From: a bacterium
Lineage (GTDB): Bacteria; SAR324; XYD2-FULL-50-16
Reading direction: 5' to 3'
DNA length: 54,398 nucleotides
NCBI GenBank assembly: GCA_024275165.1
Contig: JAJRZQ010000026.1
Span: forward strand, 1-54,398
Each line of letters starts with the position of its first letter. Position 1 is the stretch's first letter. Made by a program: the position numbers and the translations under genes. This document shows positions 17,810 through 27,931 of this stretch, piece by piece. The notes under the pieces were generated by a model. It searched no databases. It worked only from the letters and a program-made list of their open reading frames with translations, and was not told where the DNA came from.

Positions 17810-18216
17810 TTCTTCCTCTCGATGATGGTCGTTTTTAGGGGAAGTTTCGCTTGGGCCAAACGAAAGGCTTCTTTAGCGAGAGCGGGGTCTACCCCGTCCA
17901 TCTCGAATAAAATCCTTCCCGGCTTGATGACGCTTACCCAATGTTCTACATTTCCTTTCCCTTTCCCCATGCGGGTCTCAGCCGGCTTTTTGGTAATCGG
18001 CTTATCTGGAAAGATACGAATCCAGATTTTCCCGGTTCGTTTGATGTGTCTTGTCATGGCGCGACGACTCGCCTCAATTTGGCGGCTGGTGATCTGGCCT
18101 CGGTCAATCGCCTGAATCGCGATATTGCCAAAGTTGAGTTCAGATCCGCCTTTGGCTTCGCCACGGTTCCGCCCTTTCATCATTTTGCGGAACTTGGTTT
18201 TTTTAGGCATCAACAT
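17806..18216 (-). CDS. rplP: 50S ribosomal protein L16
   Basis: A 136-residue L16 at the A-site of the 50S subunit. It begins [20 protein letters not shown] and has [34 protein letters not shown] and [14 protein letters not shown]. It overlaps rpmC by 4 bases. Confidence 0.98.
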   Translation of the reverse strand: MLMPKKTKFRKMMKGRNRGEAKGGSELNFGNIAIQAIDRGQITSRQIEASRRAMTRHIKRTGKIWIRIFPDKPITKKPAETRMGKGKGNVEHWVSVIKPGRILFEMDGVDPALAKEAFRLAQAKLPLKTTIIERKK

Positions 18217-18219
18217 GGC

Positions 18220-18912
18220 TTAGCTCTCCTTTCCGGTCTTTTTTGGCCTTCTCCTCTTGGGGGGAGGCGGGGACGATGACGCGTTCATTGCTTTGCTGTC
18301 TTTGTAAATCCAAACCTTTACCCCGATGATGCCGTAAATGGTCATGGCTTCACTGGTCGCGTATTGGATATCCGCCTTTAAGGTGTGCAAGGGGACTTGG
18401 CCCTCCATCACCCATTCGGTGCGAGACATTTCCGCCCCGTTGAGGCGGCCTGAAACCATGATTTTGCAACCTGTTACATTGTAGCGCATGACGCTTTGCA
18501 GGGTTTTTTTCATCACTCGGCGGAAGGCGACACGCCGTTCCAATTGCTGAGCGATGTTGTCGGAAATCAATTGAGCGTCCGTTTCTGGTCGGCGAACCTC
18601 TTTGATGTTTAAAGAGAGTTCCTTTTTATTGACCAAACGGGTTAAGCTGGCTTTCAACTTATCGCTTTCTTCTCCCTTGCGGCCAATGATAATCCCGGGG
18701 CGGGCAGCGTGAACATTGACCTTTAAGCTTTTAGCGGCTCGTTCGATATCCACTAAGGCAATCCCTGCGTTTTTCATGTTCTTGCGAATGAACTCGCGGA
18801 TTTTAAAATCCTCTTGCAGGGTCTCTGCGTAATTTTTCTCAGCGTACCAGTTGGAGGTCCAGGTTTTGGTAATGCCGAGCCTAAGCCCGATGGGGTTGAC
18901 TTTTTGTCCCAT
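18220..18912 (-). CDS. rpsC: 30S ribosomal protein S3
   Basis: A 230-residue S3 with the N-terminal [18 protein letters not shown], the KH domain containing [13 protein letters not shown], and the C-terminal domain with [21 protein letters not shown]3 helps form the mRNA entry site. The last 20 or so residues are a Ser/Pro then Arg/Lys-rich tail, a common variable region. Confidence 0.98.
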   Translation of the reverse strand: MGQKVNPIGLRLGITKTWTSNWYAEKNYAETLQEDFKIREFIRKNMKNAGIALVDIERAAKSLKVNVHAARPGIIIGRKGEESDKLKASLTRLVNKKELSLNIKEVRRPETDAQLISDNIAQQLERRVAFRRVMKKTLQSVMRYNVTGCKIMVSGRLNGAEMSRTEWVMEGQVPLHTLKADIQYATSEAMTIYGIIGVKVWIYKDSKAMNASSSPPPPKRRRPKKTGKES

Positions 18913-18931
18913 TCTCTATTCCTTTTTAACT

Positions 18932-19291
18932 CTAGCCTACAGCCAGAATAATGTGACTGGTCTTTTTCTGAATCGCCATGCCTCGACCCATGGCCCGAGG
19001 GCGCATGCGCTTTAGCATTGGGCCTTGATCTACCCGAGCTTCGGTGACGATTAAGTCATCGGGGTTCGCCGATTTTTGCTGCACCGCGTTGGCCACCGCA
19101 GACTTTAAGAGGTCTAAAACGATGGGGTTGCTGCGGCGTCTGGTATGCTCTAAAATCGCCAGAGCCTGCGCAACGCGCATGCCACGAATCTGGTTGATCA
19201 CCAGTCTGGCTTTACTCGCGGAAATCTTAGCCTTACGGCGAATGGCGCGACCAGCGGTAGCTCGGTTCTTTGTTGGAGTCTTTTTCGTCAT
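18932..19291 (-). CDS. rplV: 50S ribosomal protein L22
   Basis: A 119-residue L22 whose beta hairpin lines the exit tunnel. The core is complete, with [16 protein letters not shown] at the front and [16 protein letters not shown] near the end. It stops at TAG, and one codon later there is an in-frame TAA. Its start overlaps the rpsS stop by 4 bases. Confidence 0.97.
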   Translation of the reverse strand: MTKKTPTKNRATAGRAIRRKAKISASKARLVINQIRGMRVAQALAILEHTRRRSNPIVLDLLKSAVANAVQQKSANPDDLIVTEARVDQGPMLKRMRPRAMGRGMAIQKKTSHIILAVG

Positions 19292-19572
19292 TGCTTCTTC
19301 CCGCGTTTATCGGATTTGTTGATATGCCCCCGATAGGTTCTGGTGGGGGAAAATTCACCGAGTTTGTGGCCCACCATATTTTCGGTGATGTACACAGGGA
19401 TAAATTTGTTGCCGTTATAGACAGCGAGATTTAAACCAACGAATTCAGGCATAATCATCGAACGACGCGACCAGGTTTTGATGATCTTGCGGTCACCCGT
19501 TTCCTTGGCACTGCTGCATTTTTTGTAGAGGTGCCCGTCAACAAAGGGCCCTTTTTTTAAACTTCTAGGCAC
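19288..19572 (-). CDS. rpsS: 30S ribosomal protein S19
   Basis: A 94-residue S19 of the 30S head: [31 protein letters not shown] and [16 protein letters not shown]. It sits between rplB and rplV as in S10 operons. Confidence 0.98.
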   Translation of the reverse strand: MPRSLKKGPFVDGHLYKKCSSAKETGDRKIIKTWSRRSMIMPEFVGLNLAVYNGNKFIPVYITENMVGHKLGEFSPTRTYRGHINKSDKRGKKQ

Positions 19573-19583
19573 GAGGCTTCTCC

Positions 19584-20405
19584 TTACTTGCGTCTAGTGA
19601 CGATGAACCGGTCGGTTCGCTTATTTTTACGAGTCTTGGCGCCCTTGGTGGGCTTGCCCCAGGGGCTGACCGGATGCCTGCCGCCGCTGGTTCGCCCTTC
19701 ACCACCGCCGTGGGGGTGATCTACCGGGTTCATGACCACTCCACGAACCGTGGGGCGTTTGCCTAAATGGCGTGATTTTCCGGCCTTGCCGACTTTGATT
19801 AGGTTATGGTCTCCATTGCCGACCGCGCCGATGGTCGCCCGGCAGTAGATGCTGACGAGGCGAACCTCGCCACTGCGCAATTTAATCTGAGCGAAGTTTT
19901 CTTCCTTTGCCATCAAGGTGGCGCTGGTTCCGGCGCTGCGGATCATCTGGCCGCCTTTTTCGGGCTTCAGTTCGATGTTGTGCAGCAGAGTCCCTAAGGG
20001 AATATTTTTTAAGGGCATGCAATTGCCGGGCTTGATCTCGACTTGCTCGCCGCTCATGATGACGGTGCCGACGCTCAAGCCCGCGGGGGCCAAAATATAG
20101 CGTTTCTCGCCATCGGCGTATTGGATCAGGCAGATCCGGGCGCTACGGTTGGGGTCGTACTCGATGGTCTTCACCTTACCGGGAACCCCGTCTTTATTGC
20201 GCTTAAAATCAATAATTCGGTATTGCTGCTTGTGCCCGCCCCCATGGTGGCGAGTGGTGATGCGGCCGGCGTTGTTTCTGCCGCCCGGTCGCACCTTGGC
20301 GCGGAGTAAACTCTTTTCCGGTTTCGAGGTGGTAATCTCATCGAAGCCCGAGACGCTCATTCCCCTGACGCCGGGGGAGGTTGGTTTAAATTTCTTAATG
20401 CTCAT
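19584..20405 (-). CDS. rplB: 50S ribosomal protein L2
   Basis: A 273-residue L2, required for peptidyl transferase activity and subunit association. Signatures include [20 protein letters not shown], the OB-fold and SH3-like region, and the C-terminal [19 protein letters not shown] with the functionally important His. The last residues, [11 protein letters not shown], are normal. Confidence 0.98.
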   Translation of the reverse strand: MSIKKFKPTSPGVRGMSVSGFDEITTSKPEKSLLRAKVRPGGRNNAGRITTRHHGGGHKQQYRIIDFKRNKDGVPGKVKTIEYDPNRSARICLIQYADGEKRYILAPAGLSVGTVIMSGEQVEIKPGNCMPLKNIPLGTLLHNIELKPEKGGQMIRSAGTSATLMAKEENFAQIKLRSGEVRLVSIYCRATIGAVGNGDHNLIKVGKAGKSRHLGKRPTVRGVVMNPVDHPHGGGEGRTSGGRHPVSPWGKPTKGAKTRKNKRTDRFIVTRRK

Positions 20406-20483
20406 ATTGCTCCAGAAGGTATAGGCTTCTCAATTTGATGAGGCAAATTGAGTGGTTTCACCCTCAAAGTTAATCTGTTTTAT

Positions 20484-20774
20484 TTACGCGCCTTCAAAGT
20501 ATTCAATGGAATCGCCCTCTTTGAGGGTGATGATCGCCTTTTTCCAATCGGAACGACGCCCGACCGTTTTGCCATGCCGTTTGACCTTGCCTTTCACATT
20601 TAAGGTATGCACCTTTTCTACGGTGACTTTAAAGATCTCTTCAATGGCTTTTTTCAGTTCGATCTTATTGACCTTCGGGGCGACCTTAAAGACCACTTTG
20701 TTTTCCATTTCCTTTTGCCCCATTACCTTTTCAGTGAGGTGGGGCTGTTGGATCAGTTTCCATTGGCTTTTCAT
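20484..20774 (-). CDS. rplW: 50S ribosomal protein L23
   Basis: A 96-residue L23, the docking site for trigger factor and SRP at the tunnel exit. It has LIQQPHLTEKVMG, VNKIELKKAIEEIFKV and VKRHGKTVGRRSDWKKAI. It overlaps the rplD stop by 4 bases. A 78-base gap separates it from rplB, larger than most in this run. Confidence 0.97.
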   Translation of the reverse strand: MKSQWKLIQQPHLTEKVMGQKEMENKVVFKVAPKVNKIELKKAIEEIFKVTVEKVHTLNVKGKVKRHGKTVGRRSDWKKAIITLKEGDSIEYFEGA

Positions 20775-21394
20775 TTCAGTAACCTTCCTTCAACTTCTTG
20801 CAATGCCTCTTTGGTGATGACCAAGTTTTGATGTCGCAAGATGTCATAGACATTCAAGGCGCCCGCGTGCTTCGCCGTGATGCGAGGCAGGTTGCGAGAG
20901 GCCAAAATGAAATTTTCTTCCAACTCGGAAAAGACAATCAAGGCACTGTCTAAATTCATGCTTTTTAATTTTGCCGCTAATTCTTTAGTCTTGCGTGTCT
21001 CAAGTTTTAAGTCGTCCACAACGAGCAACTGGTTTTTACGGATTTTTTCTCCAATCGCGCTGGTCAAGGCTTTTCTTTTCGCCTTTTTATTCATGCTGAT
21101 GGAGTGATCTCGTACCACGGGGCCAAAAACAACTCCCCCGCCTCTGCGGTGAGGGGATTGAGGGTAGCCCTGTCGCGCGTTGCCCGTCCCTTTTTGACGG
21201 AACAGCTTTTTTCGAGCGCCGGAAACCAGACTGCGGTCTTTGACCATGTGGGTTCCTTGACGACGAGCGGCCATGTAATGAACCACCGCATCCTTAATCA
21301 AAAAGGGATGCAGCGGAGCAGCCGCGATGGCGTCGTGGAGTTCCACGGTACCGGTTTCTTTATTCTCTAGGTTTAAAACCTTGAGGCTTGCCAT
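20771..21394 (-). CDS. rplD: 50S ribosomal protein L4
   Basis: A 207-residue L4 with the central loop RKKLFRQKGTGNARQGYPQS and RRGGGVVFGPVVRDHSI that reaches the exit tunnel. In E. coli L4 also represses the S10 operon. It begins behind a strong AAGGAAGG ribosome-binding site, 44 bases after rpsJ. The rplC gene that normally lies between rpsJ and rplD is absent. Confidence 0.97.
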   Translation of the reverse strand: MASLKVLNLENKETGTVELHDAIAAAPLHPFLIKDAVVHYMAARRQGTHMVKDRSLVSGARKKLFRQKGTGNARQGYPQSPHRRGGGVVFGPVVRDHSISMNKKAKRKALTSAIGEKIRKNQLLVVDDLKLETRKTKELAAKLKSMNLDSALIVFSELEENFILASRNLPRITAKHAGALNVYDILRHQNLVITKEALQEVEGRLLK

Positions 21395-21438
21395 GATTCC
21401 TTCCTTTGTAACTTAAATGATCTAGTGGCTTAACTGCC

Positions 21439-21747
21439 CTAGTTCACTTTGATATCGACCTGAACTCCCGCAGAAACATCCAACTTCATCAGTTGATCCA
21501 TGGTCTGGGGGGTGCTTTCGGTGATATACAACAACCGTTTGTGAGTATTGATCTGAAACTGCTCGCGTGATTTTTTGTTCACATGAGGGCTGCGCAATAC
21601 GGTAATTTTTTGTTTCTTGGTTGGTAAGGGCACCGGGCCAATGACATTGGCCCCGCTGCGCTTCACAATAGAAACGATTTCTCTCACGGCCCGATCCAGT
21701 TGGGTTGGGTCAAAGGCCTTGAAATTGATTCTAATCTTTTCGGTCAT
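21439..21747 (-). CDS. rpsJ: 30S ribosomal protein S10
   Basis: A 102-residue S10, also the NusE transcription antitermination factor. It has [40 protein letters not shown] and the end VDIKVN. The stop is TAG, followed two codons later by an in-frame TAA. It follows tuf by 9 bases. Confidence 0.98.
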   Translation of the reverse strand: MTEKIRINFKAFDPTQLDRAVREIVSIVKRSGANVIGPVPLPTKKQKITVLRSPHVNKKSREQFQINTHKRLLYITESTPQTMDQLMKLDVSAGVQVDIKVN

Positions 21748-21756
21748 GATTCCTAC

Positions 21757-22956
21757 TTATTCGATGATTTCAGAGATGGCGCCGGCGCCTACGGTGCGGC
21801 CTCCTTCTCGAATGGCGAAACGAAGACCGGGCTCCATCGCGATGGAGTTGATCAATTCTACGGTGATCCCGATGTTGTCGCCGGGCATGATCATCTCGGT
21901 ACCCTCAGGTAGTTTGATGATTCCCGTTACATCGGTGGTCCGAAAATAGAACTGAGGGCGGTAATTGGTAAAGAAAGGAGTATGACGACCGCCTTCTTCC
22001 TTCGTCAAGACATAGATTTCCGCCTTGAACTTGGTGTGGGGGGTGATACTTCCGGGCTTGCAGATGACCTGACCGCGCTCGATATCTTCTCGCTTGGTTC
22101 CCCGTAAGAGAATTCCTACATTGTCGCCGGCCTCGCCTCGATCTAAGAGCTTACGGAACATTTCCACTCCCGTAACCGTGGTCTTGATGGTGTCGCGAAT
22201 CCCGACAATTTCGATTTCCTCACCGACCTTAATGACGCCGCGCTCGATTCGGCCTGTGGCCACGGTGCCCCGACCGGAGATGCTGAAGATATCTTCAATG
22301 GGCATCAAGAAGTCTTTCTCGATGTCCCGTTTCGGCATGGGGATGTAGGTGTCTAAGGCATCGACGAGGTCGATGACGCATTTGTATTCGGGGGCGTCGG
22401 CCGCGGCTGCCGAGGATTCGGCAACGGTTAGGGCGGAGCCGCGAATAATGGGGGTATCGTCTCCGGGGAAATCGTACTCGCTTAAGAGTTCGCGAACTTC
22501 CATTTCGACCAAGTCTAAGAGTTCATCGTCATCAACTTGATCCACTTTGTTGAGGAAAACGATAATATAGGGTACGCCAACCTGCTTGGCCAAAAGGATA
22601 TGCTCGCGGGTTTGGGGCATGGGGCCGTCTGCCGCGGATACGACCAGAATCGCGCCGTCCATCTGGGCCGCGCCGGTAATCATGTTTTTTACATAATCGG
22701 CGTGACCGGGGCAATCGACATGCGCGTAGTGGCGCGCCTCGGATTCGTATTCCACATGGGCGGTGGAAATGGTGATCCCGCGCTCGCGCTCTTCGGGGGC
22801 GTTATCAATATCGGCGTATCCCTTGAAGGTCGCACCGCCCTTCATGGCCATAACTTTAGTAATAGAAGCGGTCAGGGTGGTTTTCCCGTGATCCACGTGA
22901 CCGATGGTGCCCACGTTCAGGTGGGGCTTATCCCGCTTAAAGGTTTCTTTAGACAT
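21757..22956 (-). CDS. tuf: translation elongation factor Tu
   Basis: A 399-residue EF-Tu GTPase that delivers aminoacyl-tRNA. G motifs are [20 protein letters not shown] and NKVDQVDD; domain II has [12 protein letters not shown] and domain III carries the conserved C-terminal [14 protein letters not shown] short insert of Ala-rich residues near position 185-195 makes it slightly longer than the E. coli protein. This is the only tuf copy in the window. It lies in str-operon order after fusA. Confidence 0.99.
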   Translation of the reverse strand: MSKETFKRDKPHLNVGTIGHVDHGKTTLTASITKVMAMKGGATFKGYADIDNAPEERERGITISTAHVEYESEARHYAHVDCPGHADYVKNMITGAAQMDGAILVVSAADGPMPQTREHILLAKQVGVPYIIVFLNKVDQVDDDELLDLVEMEVRELLSEYDFPGDDTPIIRGSALTVAESSAAAADAPEYKCVIDLVDALDTYIPMPKRDIEKDFLMPIEDIFSISGRGTVATGRIERGVIKVGEEIEIVGIRDTIKTTVTGVEMFRKLLDRGEAGDNVGILLRGTKREDIERGQVICKPGSITPHTKFKAEIYVLTKEEGGRHTPFFTNYRPQFYFRTTDVTGIIKLPEGTEMIMPGDNIGITVELINSIAMEPGLRFAIREGGRTVGAGAISEIIE

Positions 22957-23012
22957 CTAGACTCCTCACAAGAAGTGGTTCGGCGTAAATTAAATAATGA
23001 CCACTGAGAAAA

Positions 23013-25043
23013 TTAAACCTTCTCATAGTGGTCGAACATCATAGAAAAGGTAGCACGCCCCTGACTCAGAGAGCGTAAACCAGTAAGATAACCAAACATT
23101 GTAGATAATGCAACCCCTACTGTAAGAAGTTGTAAACCTTTTTTATCTTCAATGCTCTGGACGCGTCCCCGGCGGCTGTTTAGGTCGCCGATGATGTCGC
23201 CGGTAAAGTCGGGAGGGGTAATGACCTCTACCTGCATGACCGGCTCCAACAGCACGGATGACCCCCCCAAGAGCCCTTTGCGCAAGGCAAGGGCCGCGGC
23301 TATCTTAAAGGCTTGGGGATGGTATTCATCCTCTTTGATCTCTAGTTCGGTTACCCTTACTCCCACTTGAATGACGGGGTAACCGGAAAGAATTCCCGAG
23401 GCCAAGCCTTCTTGAATCCCTTCTTCGATCAGGGTTTTTGCCTCCGCGGGAGGGGTGAGCCCCTCTGCCCAGCGGATCTCGTTTTCCGCTTTTTCCTTCA
23501 GGGGCCATAACTCAAGGCCGACCCCGGCGAAACTGGTCTTTCCGGCGATGGGCTTGTCAAAGACTTCCTGAACCGAGGTTTGTTTCTCGATGGTTTCTCG
23601 GTAAGCTACCTGCGGCTTGCCGATGGTCACCTTTAAGTTGAACTCGCGGCGCATGCGATCAATTAAGATCTCCAAATGCAATTCGCCCATTCCGCTCAAG
23701 AGGGTTTGACCCGTTTCCTTGTCTTGGGTCACGGCAACCGAGGGGTCTTCTCGCTCCAGTCGCCGTAAAACCTCTTCCAGCTTTTCTTGGTCGGCCTTGG
23801 TTTTGGGCTCGACGGCAATCGAGATAACCGGGGTCGGGGGGTCAATCGGCTCTAAGACGATTTCTTCTTTTTTCCGGCACAGGGTCTCTCCCGTATTGGA
23901 GAATTGAAAGCCCGCGACGGCGACAATCTCCCCGGGCCCAACTTCGGCCAATTCTTCTCGTTTGTTCGCGTGCATTCTAAAGATTTTGCCGACCCGCTCT
24001 TTTTTCTCCTGTTCGGGGTTATAGAGCTGCTCGCCTTGTTTTAGAACGCCAGAATAGATTCGCAGGTAGCTAATCGCCCCGGCGAAACTGTCTGCCTGGA
24101 TCTTGAACACCAATGCGGCCAGGGGTTCATTGGGATCTGCCTTTCTGGCCACAACCTGGGTGGTTCCTGGTTTAACCCCTTTGATTGGAGGTACATCCAA
24201 CGGACTGGGCAGGAAATCCACCACGGCGTCTAAGAGGGGTTGGATGCCTTTATTCTTAAAGGCCGACCCACACAGGACAGGCGTGATTTTATTTTTGACG
24301 CAAAGATTGCGGATGATCCCCGTCAGCTCTTTTGCTTCAATCTCTTCGCCTCCCAAAACCTGTTCTAGGAGTTGGTCGTCAAAGAGGGTTAGCCTCTCTA
24401 AAAGGCTTTCTCTCGCCTCTTGGGCAAGTTCTTTAAGGTTTGGCGGGATTTCTCTCCGCTCCACCACGGCTCCTTGGCTCTTTTCGCTAAAGTAAAGAGC
24501 CTGCATGCCGATTAAGTCGATCAACCCCGCGAATTGATCCTCTGCGCCCAGCGGAATGCTGATCGGCACCGGGTTTCCCTCGAGGATGTCTTCGATTTGC
24601 CGAACCACTTCGTTAAAGTCCGCGCCCACGCGGTCCATTTTATTAATGAAGGCCAAACGGGGGACATGGTAATGGTCTGCCTGCCTCCAAACCGTTTCGG
24701 ATTGGGGCTGTACCCCGCTGACTCCGCAGAAGACGACAATAGCGCCATCAAGGACCCTTAAGCTGCGTTCGACCTCTAAGGTAAAATCCACATGGCCGGG
24801 GGTGTCGATGATATTGATCTGGTGCTTGCCGTTCCGCTCCCAAAAGGTAGTGGTGGCTGCCGCGGTGATGGTGATCCCCCTCTCTTGTTCTTGGGGCATC
24901 CAGTCCATCGTGGCCGCTCCATCGTGTACCTCTCCGATACGGTGACTGCGACCGGTATAAAACAAAATCCGTTCGGTGGTGGTGGTCTTGCCGGCATCGA
25001 TATGAGCGATAATGCCGATATTACGAAACCGATCTAGTTCCAC
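23013..25043 (-). CDS. fusA: translation elongation factor G
   Basis: A 676-residue EF-G, which drives ribosomal translocation. G motifs are [21 protein letters not shown] and NKMDRVGAD; later domains show [18 protein letters not shown] and the domain IV/V segment [13 protein letters not shown]. It is about 15-25 residues shorter than E. coli EF-G, mainly by small deletions, but complete. Its place between rpsG and tuf argues that it is the main EF-G rather than a paralogue. Confidence 0.98.
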   Translation of the reverse strand: MELDRFRNIGIIAHIDAGKTTTTERILFYTGRSHRIGEVHDGAATMDWMPQEQERGITITAAATTTFWERNGKHQINIIDTPGHVDFTLEVERSLRVLDGAIVVFCGVSGVQPQSETVWRQADHYHVPRLAFINKMDRVGADFNEVVRQIEDILEGNPVPISIPLGAEDQFAGLIDLIGMQALYFSEKSQGAVVERREIPPNLKELAQEARESLLERLTLFDDQLLEQVLGGEEIEAKELTGIIRNLCVKNKITPVLCGSAFKNKGIQPLLDAVVDFLPSPLDVPPIKGVKPGTTQVVARKADPNEPLAALVFKIQADSFAGAISYLRIYSGVLKQGEQLYNPEQEKKERVGKIFRMHANKREELAEVGPGEIVAVAGFQFSNTGETLCRKKEEIVLEPIDPPTPVISIAVEPKTKADQEKLEEVLRRLEREDPSVAVTQDKETGQTLLSGMGELHLEILIDRMRREFNLKVTIGKPQVAYRETIEKQTSVQEVFDKPIAGKTSFAGVGLELWPLKEKAENEIRWAEGLTPPAEAKTLIEEGIQEGLASGILSGYPVIQVGVRVTELEIKEDEYHPQAFKIAAALALRKGLLGGSSVLLEPVMQVEVITPPDFTGDIIGDLNSRRGRVQSIEDKKGLQLLTVGVALSTMFGYLTGLRSLSQGRATFSMMFDHYEKV

Positions 25044-25061
25044 CTCAAGGCCGATTGATGC

Positions 25062-25535
25062 TTACCACATGTAATGGGCGAAAGCGCGATTCGCTTCGGC
25101 CATCTTATGGGTATCTTCCTTCTTTTTTACCGCCGAGCCGCGATTATGAAAGGCATCGAGGAATTCACCGGCCAAGGCCGCGCCCATGCTTTTTTCATTG
25201 CGCTTGCGAGCCGACTCGATCAGCCAGCGAATCGCCAAGGACAAGCGGCGTTCTTCACGAACCTCAACCGGGATTTGGTAGGTGGAGCCGCCAACCCGGC
25301 GAGATTTCACTTCTAAAGAAGGGAATACATTTTTGATTGAAGCCTGAAAGGCCTCTAGGGCACTCGCCCCTTCGGCCCCCTCCTCTAAACGGGTCAAGGC
25401 GCCATACATTACTTTTTCGGCCACTTCTTTTTTGCCGTCCTTCATCAAGGCGTTGATGAATTTAGCGACTTGAGCGCTGCCGTATTGGGCGTCAATTTGT
25501 TGTTCGCGTTTGACCGCGCGGTGTCTTCTGGACAT
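25062..25535 (-). CDS. rpsG: 30S ribosomal protein S7
   Basis: A 157-residue S7 that organises the 30S head. It begins [20 protein letters not shown] and has [19 protein letters not shown] and [10 protein letters not shown]. In E. coli it is the str-operon repressor. It starts 2 bases after the rpsL stop. Confidence 0.98.
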   Translation of the reverse strand: MSRRHRAVKREQQIDAQYGSAQVAKFINALMKDGKKEVAEKVMYGALTRLEEGAEGASALEAFQASIKNVFPSLEVKSRRVGGSTYQIPVEVREERRLSLAIRWLIESARKRNEKSMGAALAGEFLDAFHNRGSAVKKKEDTHKMAEANRAFAHYMW

Positions 25536-25537
25536 GC

Positions 25538-25909
25538 TTACTTCCCTCGCTTGGCGCCGTATTTACTGCGGGCCTGTTTGCGGTTTGATACGCCTTGGGT
25601 ATCCAAGGTGCCCCGAATGATGTGGTAACGCACCCCGGGGAGATCTTTTACCCTCCCGCCACGGATCATCACTACGCTGTGCTCTTGCAGGTTGTGCCCT
25701 ACCCCGGGGATGTAGCTGGTCACCTCGATCCCGTTGGAGAGGCGCACCCTGGCGACCTTGCGCAAGGCCGAGTTCGGCTTTTTGGGGGTGGTGGTATAAA
25801 CCCGGGTGCAAACGCCGCGTTTTTGCGGGCAGGCTTGCAGAGCAGGCACATTGTTTTTTTCGATGATCGTCTTTCGCCCCTTGCGGACGAGTTGGCTTAG
25901 AGTGGGCAT
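25538..25909 (-). CDS. rpsL: 30S ribosomal protein S12
   Basis: A 123-residue S12 of the decoding centre and first gene of the ribosomal run. It has [20 protein letters not shown] and [20 protein letters not shown]. The Lys of TPKKPNS and the Asp-Leu-Pro-Gly loop are wild type at positions where streptomycin-resistance changes occur. It starts with ATG at 25909 below a leader of about 180 bases that contains several hairpins. Confidence 0.99.
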   Translation of the reverse strand: MPTLSQLVRKGRKTIIEKNNVPALQACPQKRGVCTRVYTTTPKKPNSALRKVARVRLSNGIEVTSYIPGVGHNLQEHSVVMIRGGRVKDLPGVRYHIIRGTLDTQGVSNRKQARSKYGAKRGK

Positions 25910-26089
25910 AGTCTTTGAATCTTTCTTTTCGCCTTGAACGCCAAGGCCTTGCGAAATGAGGGTACAGGGAAATTCTGTGCCCTAATCAGCAATAGCTACC
26001 AGCAGGGGGCTAAGGAGGCAAGCCTTTTTTTTGTCCTCGAGGTTTTTTTTAAGTTCCTTGCGCCTCCAACCGCAAAAAATCTTGCCCGT
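25910..26089 (-). promoter_or_regulatory. structured leader upstream of rpsL
   Basis: The gap between the TPR gene and rpsL holds three inverted repeats: GCCTTG/CAAGGC at 25931-25947, GGGTACAG/CTGTGCCC (one mismatch) at 25960-25982, and GGAGGCAAG/CTTGCGCCTCC at 26014-26067 enclosing a T8-CCTCGAGG-T8 core. This resembles a ribosomal-protein leader that could bind S12 or S7, but no consensus for that is claimed. I cannot assign promoter boxes with confidence. Confidence 0.4.
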
Positions 26090-27931
26090 CTATTTGCCCG
26101 CCCTGGTGGAGGGGCCTAGTTGCGCCAAAAGCGATTGGGTGGTCAAACTGGGGTTGGTGCTCGCGGCCCGGGATTGGGCCGCGAGTTTGTTTGCCGCTCT
26201 CAGCTTATCATCGTAAGTGAGCAGTTCCTGCCAGCGGCGCAGCAAATCGGTAAGTTCTTTATTTTTGCGGAGCGCCTTATATAAGGTCGTAAGATATAAA
26301 AAAACCTGTTTATCCACCTTCATGCGAAAGGCGTTTTCAAATTGCTCGATGGCTTGGTAGAAGTTTCTTCGTTTAAAATACATCACCCCCTGACGGAGGT
26401 ATGCTTGGCGTTGTCGTTCCCTAGCCGCTTCCTTTTCCGCTCTTTTTAAATCTTCCAGCTCCAACTGCAAGGCAATGGCTTGGCTTTCTTGTTTTAAGAC
26501 GCGGTAAGCCCGGAGCAGGTTTTGCAAGGCTTCCTTATCGCGTTTCACCTCCAGGGCTTTTTGATACCAGCCCGCGGCGCTTTTGTATTTGCGCTCTCCA
26601 AAGGCTTGGCTGCCCTTGTCGCTATATTGTTGTTGGATCTCGGTGAGTTTTTTTTGGGCCAGCTCTCGATGACTGGCAAAATCCAAGAGCTTTTTTAAGG
26701 TTTCAACAGCTTTGGGGAGGCGGTTTTTTTCCAGATGAATCTGGGCAATCCGCCAATGGGCTTCGGGGTTGCTTTCTTCTGCCACTACGATTTCAAACAG
26801 GGGCAAGGCGGCTTCGGGCCGCCCGGTTTCAAAATAATCAACCGCTTTTTGGTAAATCTCTTGCCGGTCGAAAATCCCCTCGGACTTCATTAAGAGGAAG
26901 GCGGTTAAGATGGCGTACTTGAGGTAGGTGAGGTCGCTGCCTTGATCTTTATAGACGAGCGCCAGGTTGGCATTGTAGTATCGGTTGTAGGGGTCTTTGC
27001 CCAAGAGTTCGACTAAGATTTTCGCCGCCCGGCTCACCTCCTTTAAGCCAGAAAGAACACAGGCCTTGAGCATGGGTAAAAAGGAGTCTTGGCTTTTCCA
27101 TCGGGTTAGGGCGGCGAGGCTCTGGTTGGCCAATTCCCAGGCTTGCTGCCCGATCAGGTGGAGGGTGAGGTTGTACAGCAGGCCTTCTGCTTCTAAGGGA
27201 TTTGTTTTGTACTCGGCCTGAGCTTGTCGCAAGATGAAATCATAGAGTTCTTGGGTCGTGGGTTGGGTTGTTTCGGCTTGGGCCTCTTTGATTTTTCGGT
27301 CCACGGCGTGCAGGGCGAGTAAGTCTAACGCTTGTTCTTTGATCCGCCGCTCTAGGTTTAATTTTTCAAGCTTTTTGGCTTGAGCGGCTTCCTTTTTTTG
27401 GCTCAGGGTTTCTAAGGCTTGATTTAAGCTCAGTTTTGTTTTTTTTGCCGGAGGGAGCAGGTAATGGGTGAAATTAAAGTATTGCGCTAAGGTTTCGCGT
27501 ACCTGAGTATCATAGATTTCTGCCTTGGCGCGGCAAGCGCCGAGGTTGTAATAGGCGAGGCGGTAGTCGGGTTGAATCTTTAAGGCATGGCGGTAGAGGT
27601 TTTCTGCCTGGGCGTAATTGCCTTGCTTGCGAGCCGCGTTGCCTAAGCGGTTGGCGAGTTCCACATTTTTCAAATCATGACGGAGCAGGATCAAGCCAAT
27701 GGAAAGGAAGGATTCCTCATTGCCCTCGCCGGAATAGCGGCTCAAGAGAGGGGTGAGCTCGGCGACGGTTTTTTCCGGTTCTTCGCGGTAGAGTTGATCT
27801 AAGGTGATCAAGGCGAGTTTATACATCTTTGCCCGCAAGAGCCGCACGGCCTTGGCGACTCGATCAGCCACCTGGGCGTCGCGCTTTTCCGGACTGGGAA
27901 AAGAATCGGTGAGTTTATCTAAGAGGCTCAT
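26090..27931 (-). CDS. tetratricopeptide-repeat protein
   Basis: A 613-residue protein without a signal peptide, built of helical repeats. TPR-like units are clear around residues 100-150 (ARKQGNYAQAENLYRHALKI), 375-420 (PEAHWRIAQIHLEKNRLPKA), 445-480 (AFGERKYKSAAGWYQKALEV) and 525-570 (YFKRRNFYQAIEQFENAFRM). A coiled-coil-like charged stretch lies near residues 180-210 and again before the last repeats. TPR proteins of this kind scaffold partner proteins. Its start overlaps the stop of the REC-REC-Hpt gene by 4 bases, so it probably works with that phosphorelay. The stop is TAG. Confidence 0.85.
   Translation of the reverse strand: MSLLDKLTDSFPSPEKRDAQVADRVAKAVRLLRAKMYKLALITLDQLYREEPEKTVAELTPLLSRYSGEGNEESFLSIGLILLRHDLKNVELANRLGNAARKQGNYAQAENLYRHALKIQPDYRLAYYNLGACRAKAEIYDTQVRETLAQYFNFTHYLLPPAKKTKLSLNQALETLSQKKEAAQAKKLEKLNLERRIKEQALDLLALHAVDRKIKEAQAETTQPTTQELYDFILRQAQAEYKTNPLEAEGLLYNLTLHLIGQQAWELANQSLAALTRWKSQDSFLPMLKACVLSGLKEVSRAAKILVELLGKDPYNRYYNANLALVYKDQGSDLTYLKYAILTAFLLMKSEGIFDRQEIYQKAVDYFETGRPEAALPLFEIVVAEESNPEAHWRIAQIHLEKNRLPKAVETLKKLLDFASHRELAQKKLTEIQQQYSDKGSQAFGERKYKSAAGWYQKALEVKRDKEALQNLLRAYRVLKQESQAIALQLELEDLKRAEKEAARERQRQAYLRQGVMYFKRRNFYQAIEQFENAFRMKVDKQVFLYLTTLYKALRKNKELTDLLRRWQELLTYDDKLRAANKLAAQSRAASTNPSLTTQSLLAQLGPSTRAGK

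Noticed and set aside
25910-26092. The TPR frame continues into rpsL in the same frame, interrupted only by two TAG codons
   Set aside because: About 60 codons without TAA or TGA can arise by chance, the intervening translation looks like noise, and S12 has a standard start.
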